This document shows, in pieces, positions 12,803-15,261 of a DNA stretch of 15,261 nucleotides. Numbering within the stretch: position 1 is the stretch's first letter; every line of letters starts with the position of its first letter. Both the position numbers and the translations under genes were made by a program. This stretch comes from Clostridia bacterium (lineage in GTDB: Bacteria; Bacillota; Clostridia; UMGS1883): NCBI GenBank assembly GCA_021202495.1, contig JAJQCX010000193.1, positions 2,008 through 17,268 on the forward strand. The letters run 5' to 3'. Under the pieces are notes generated by a model, which saw nothing but the letters and a program-made list of their open reading frames with translations, was not told where the DNA came from and did not search any database.

Positions 12803-15261
12803 TTATTCTGCCGAAACGAGTGTCCAGCTGTATTTTTCGGTTGACTGAACGGCGTTGCCGTCTTCGTCTATGGCGAGATAAAGTCCGCTGTGCTGTGCTT
12901 GGAAGGAAACGGTGCCGTCGCCGTTATCCTCGATAAGCCACATTTGGTTGGCATCTCTCGAAAGGGTGTAGGTGATTGCCGGAGCGCCGGCTTCCTCGCT
13001 TGCGCCGCTGATGTCAATTGCGAAATCGGTGGCGGTGTCGGTGATGTAGCCGACGTTGTTGGGAAGCTTATTGATAAACCAAGTTGTCGCGGTGTCGGAA
13101 AGGGTGATTGCCGAGCCGCGCTCTTCGTTTGCGACGCTGAGGTATTTGTCGCCCGACATAATCATATACTGTCCCATGCCCTCAATTTTTTCAACAGGGG
13201 TGATAACCCATGCCACGGCGTCGGAATAGGTCGCGATAATGCCGTCGTCGTTTGAGGCGATGGTGTAGCCGGTTTCGCTGACGGTCAGAACATATGCGCC
13301 GCCGTCGTCGGGCTGAAGCCCAAGAAGGGTTGCGGAATCGTTATTTACTTCCACATCGGAATTTACGAGCGTGCTCGAAACCGTGATGCTCGAGCCGTCG
13401 GCTTTGCTGTATATCTTGCCCGTTTGCTCGTCGCTTACGCCGATCTGCCAGAGCTGTGAATCGCTGCCGGTGTAATCTTCAAGTGTGAGAGCGCCGTCGT
13501 TGTTGGTGAGAGCCTTGCCGGTCTCATAGTCCGTTATCGAGCAGTAGCTTTCGCCGTCGATTGCGGAGGTATTGCCGATGGAGGCGATAACATCGTCATA
13601 ATCGTCCTTGTATTCCGCGTAATAGTCGTTGTCGATGTTATAGAGATATGCGCGGAAGGTCTTTGTTCTGTTGGGGTAGATTGCCTCAAGAGCTTCCATT
13701 TTCTGCTCGTTGCCGCGGTAGAGAAGATAGATGCAGCTAAATTCGCCGAAGTCCTCCCAACGGTTTGTCTGACCGTAGGTCGAGGTGTGGATGATGTCCT
13801 GATTTATCGCTCTTCTCCAAACGTCGTCGCCGCATTCAAAATAGCTGTCGATAACGTGACCGAGCTCGTGAGAGAACATGTTTAACATTCCGTCAACGCC
13901 GGTCTTGCCGCCGGTGTTGTTCCAAACCTCGCCGTCCCACGCGTTCCATGTACCGTAGTTGTCGCCGGTGTAGTAGAAGACCTTGAGCGTCTTTCTTATC
14001 GGCGGCTCGTAGCACGCGATTGCCTCGGCAACCTGATTTACATAATCAAGGTCGTTTTCGTCGACCGTGTCAACAAGGAAGGTTGTTGTGTCCTCCGCGG
14101 AGGTGCATTCCATGGTGACGGTGTAGGAATAATAATGCTTTGCTTCCTCGCCTTCGCCGATTGTTATTTCCTCGGGCTCGGAGATGGTGTAGTTTGCGGT
14201 GAGCTTTTCATACATGCTGCCGCCCAAAAGGTCGCTGTAGGTGATGGAAAGGCAGTCGATGATAAGCTGCTTTTGCGTTTCTTTATCCGCGTCGGTAAAG
14301 CCCGCTTCACGAAGATATGTTTCGGCTTTGGTGTTTGCGGATTCGCTGAAATCCACATCGGTGAAAAGATAAGTATAAAATTTCTCCTGAATGTAGGGAT
14401 CAAGCTCCGCGTAAGCTTCGGTTTCGAGCGCCGCCTCAACGGGGTTTACATATTCCTTTTCAAATTCGAGGGTCCAGTTTTGAGCGCCTTCGGAGGTTGA
14501 GGTCTGAATGAGCGTTCCCGCGGAGTAGCCGCGCTCGGTGTCGTCCTCGGCGAGCTCCGCCAAGGGGAGCTTGGAATAAACGGAGGCAATTTTATAGCCC
14601 TCGTCGGTTTGGGTAAATGTCCACCGCTGGTTGCCGCCGCCCGCAAGTGTGTACTGAATAATCTTCATGCCGCACTCGTTTGACCAGTCGTTTACGTCCA
14701 TTGCGTAGTCGGTCGCGGCGCTTAAAACAACATAGCGTTTGTCGGAAACCTTTTTGATGAGCCAAAGCTGGTATGCGGAATTGTCGGCCTCTGCGAGAGA
14801 AAGGCTCTTCGCGTTTACCTGCGCTCTGGGAGTGATGACGTTTTCAACCGTGTTGCCGTCCTCATCGGTCGCCTCTTCAACGATTTCCTCCTCGGGAAGA
14901 GTGGGAGCGGTGAGGTACTTGTCGCCGAGCTTTATACGGTAGTAGCCCTCTTCAATGTCGGCGTAGACGTTTGTGTAGGCGATTTCGCCGTCGGTGACTT
15001 CGGCGGTGTACGCCAAGCCCTTGTTTTCAACTTCGTCGTAGGGAATGTAGGTTGTGCCGTTGATAATCTCATAGGGCGAATCGCTTTCTGTGAAAACAAA
15101 TTCGGGATCGCCCTTTGTGCCGGCGGTGATTGTGCCGTCCTCATAGCTGACGGAATAACCCATCGCGCCCAGCACCGCTCTCAAAGGAACGGTTGATTCG
15201 TTTGCCGTCACCGCGTCGCCGTTGACGTCGACAAGGTTAACCTCCGTGCCGTCGACCGTGA
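12803..15261 (-). CDS. Secreted zinc metallopeptidase with stalk and ricin-like lectin modules, N terminus missing
   Basis: The frame is open to the window edge, so the start and signal peptide lie outside; 818 residues are visible. The visible part begins with TVDGTEVNLVDVNGDA and continues VPLRAVLGAMGYSVSYEDG, the copper-amine-oxidase N-terminal-like 'stalk' domain of Clostridia surface proteins. A ricin-type beta-trefoil-like module follows (about 104-266: GDKYLTAP, YQLWLIKK, TDYAMDV, NQRWTF). Next come a mixed helical/beta region (267-415) and a peptidase domain (about 416-546) with the zinc motif HELGH at 464-468 and WEDFGEF, whose Glu502 (or Glu506) is the likely third ligand. This layout resembles gluzincins of the anthrax lethal factor-like group. 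Two lectin-like modules end the protein (about 569-688 and 694-818: DSQLWQI; GDKYLSVA, TDFAIDI, NQMWLIED). No LPXTG or SLH anchor is seen at the C terminus. It probably binds glycans and cuts an extracellular protein; the substrate is unknown. Confidence 0.8.
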   Translation of the reverse strand, partial: TVDGTEVNLVDVNGDAVTANESTVPLRAVLGAMGYSVSYEDGTITAGTKGDPEFVFTESDSPYEIINGTTYIPYDEVENKGLAYTAEVTDGEIAYTNVYADIEEGYYRIKLGDKYLTAPTLPEEEIVEEATDEDGNTVENVITPRAQVNAKSLSLAEADNSAYQLWLIKKVSDKRYVVLSAATDYAMDVNDWSNECGMKIIQYTLAGGGNQRWTFTQTDEGYKIASVYSKLPLAELAEDDTERGYSAGTLIQTSTSEGAQNWTLEFEKEYVNPVEAALETEAYAELDPYIQEKFYTYLFTDVDFSESANTKAETYLREAGFTDADKETQKQLIIDCLSITYSDLLGGSMYEKLTANYTISEPEEITIGEGEEAKHYYSYTVTMECTSAEDTTTFLVDTVDENDLDYVNQVAEAIACYEPPIRKTLKVFYYTGDNYGTWNAWDGEVWNNTGGKTGVDGMLNMFSHELGHVIDSYFECGDDVWRRAINQDIIHTSTYGQTNRWEDFGEFSCIYLLYRGNEQKMEALEAIYPNRTKTFRAYLYNIDNDYYAEYKDDYDDVIASIGNTSAIDGESYCSITDYETGKALTNNDGALTLEDYTGSDSQLWQIGVSDEQTGKIYSKADGSSITVSSTLVNSDVEVNNDSATLLGLQPDDGGAYVLTVSETGYTIASNDDGIIATYSDAVAWVITPVEKIEGMGQYMIMSGDKYLSVANEERGSAITLSDTATTWFINKLPNNVGYITDTATDFAIDISGASEEAGAPAITYTLSRDANQMWLIEDNGDGTVSFQAQHSGLYLAIDEDGNAVQSTEKYSWTLVSAE

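Noticed and set aside
1..15261. CRISPR arrays, rRNA, tRNA, transposase or phage genes
   Set aside because: I looked on both strands for regularly spaced repeats, tRNA-like cloverleaves and recombinase or phage motifs and found none; the gaps between genes are all shorter than 300 bases.

Overview
The window looks like the chromosome of a Clostridia-type Bacillota, probably an anaerobic gut or sediment lineage. The evidence is strong AAAGGAG-type ribosome binding sites, frequent GTG/TTG starts, a MutL with the endonuclease motif that E. coli lacks, SLH-domain and copper-amine-oxidase-like 'stalk' surface proteins, a single-domain ChrA, and a YafQ/RelE toxin-antitoxin pair. I cannot place it more precisely than class from the sequence alone.

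Layout. (1) 1-525 is the 3' part of a chromate-transporter-family gene on +. (2) 526-745 is a gene-free stretch with a four-copy heptamer array, three perfect hairpins and a 16-base direct repeat of the chrA tail. It ends in the terminator of the convergent - strand gene. (3) 746-1318 (-) encodes a small secreted protein made almost only of SLH-like sequence. (4) 1319-1459 is a divergent promoter region serving that gene and mutS. (5) 1460-8994 (+) is a tightly packed run: mutS, mutL, miaA, hfq, an HlyD-like membrane-anchored adaptor and recO. Junctions are 7 bases or less, or overlaps, with no internal terminator. (6) 9020-12115 (+) is a complete GH2 beta-galactosidase 25 bases after recO. 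It ends in a 15-bp terminator hairpin, so it may be the tail of the same transcript. (7) 12179-12745 is a type II toxin-antitoxin pair with its own near-consensus promoter, which overlaps the lacZ terminator T-tract. (8) 12747-12798 is a bidirectional terminator. (9) 12803-15261 (-) is the 3' part of a large extracellular protein: a stalk domain, a ricin-like lectin module, an HELGH zinc-protease domain and two more lectin-like modules.

How it fits together. MutS and MutL form the mismatch-recognition and nicking pair and RecO serves gap repair and recombination. MiaA and Hfq are the usual tRNA-modification and RNA-chaperone neighbours of mutL. The HlyD-like protein and the beta-galactosidase are the unexpected members of this run. 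The two - strand genes encode exported surface proteins. The least familiar items are the lectin-flanked zincin, the composite repeat that seems to have inserted into or duplicated the chrA tail, and the orphan HlyD-type protein between hfq and recO. I saw no CRISPR array, rRNA, tRNA, transposase or phage gene.
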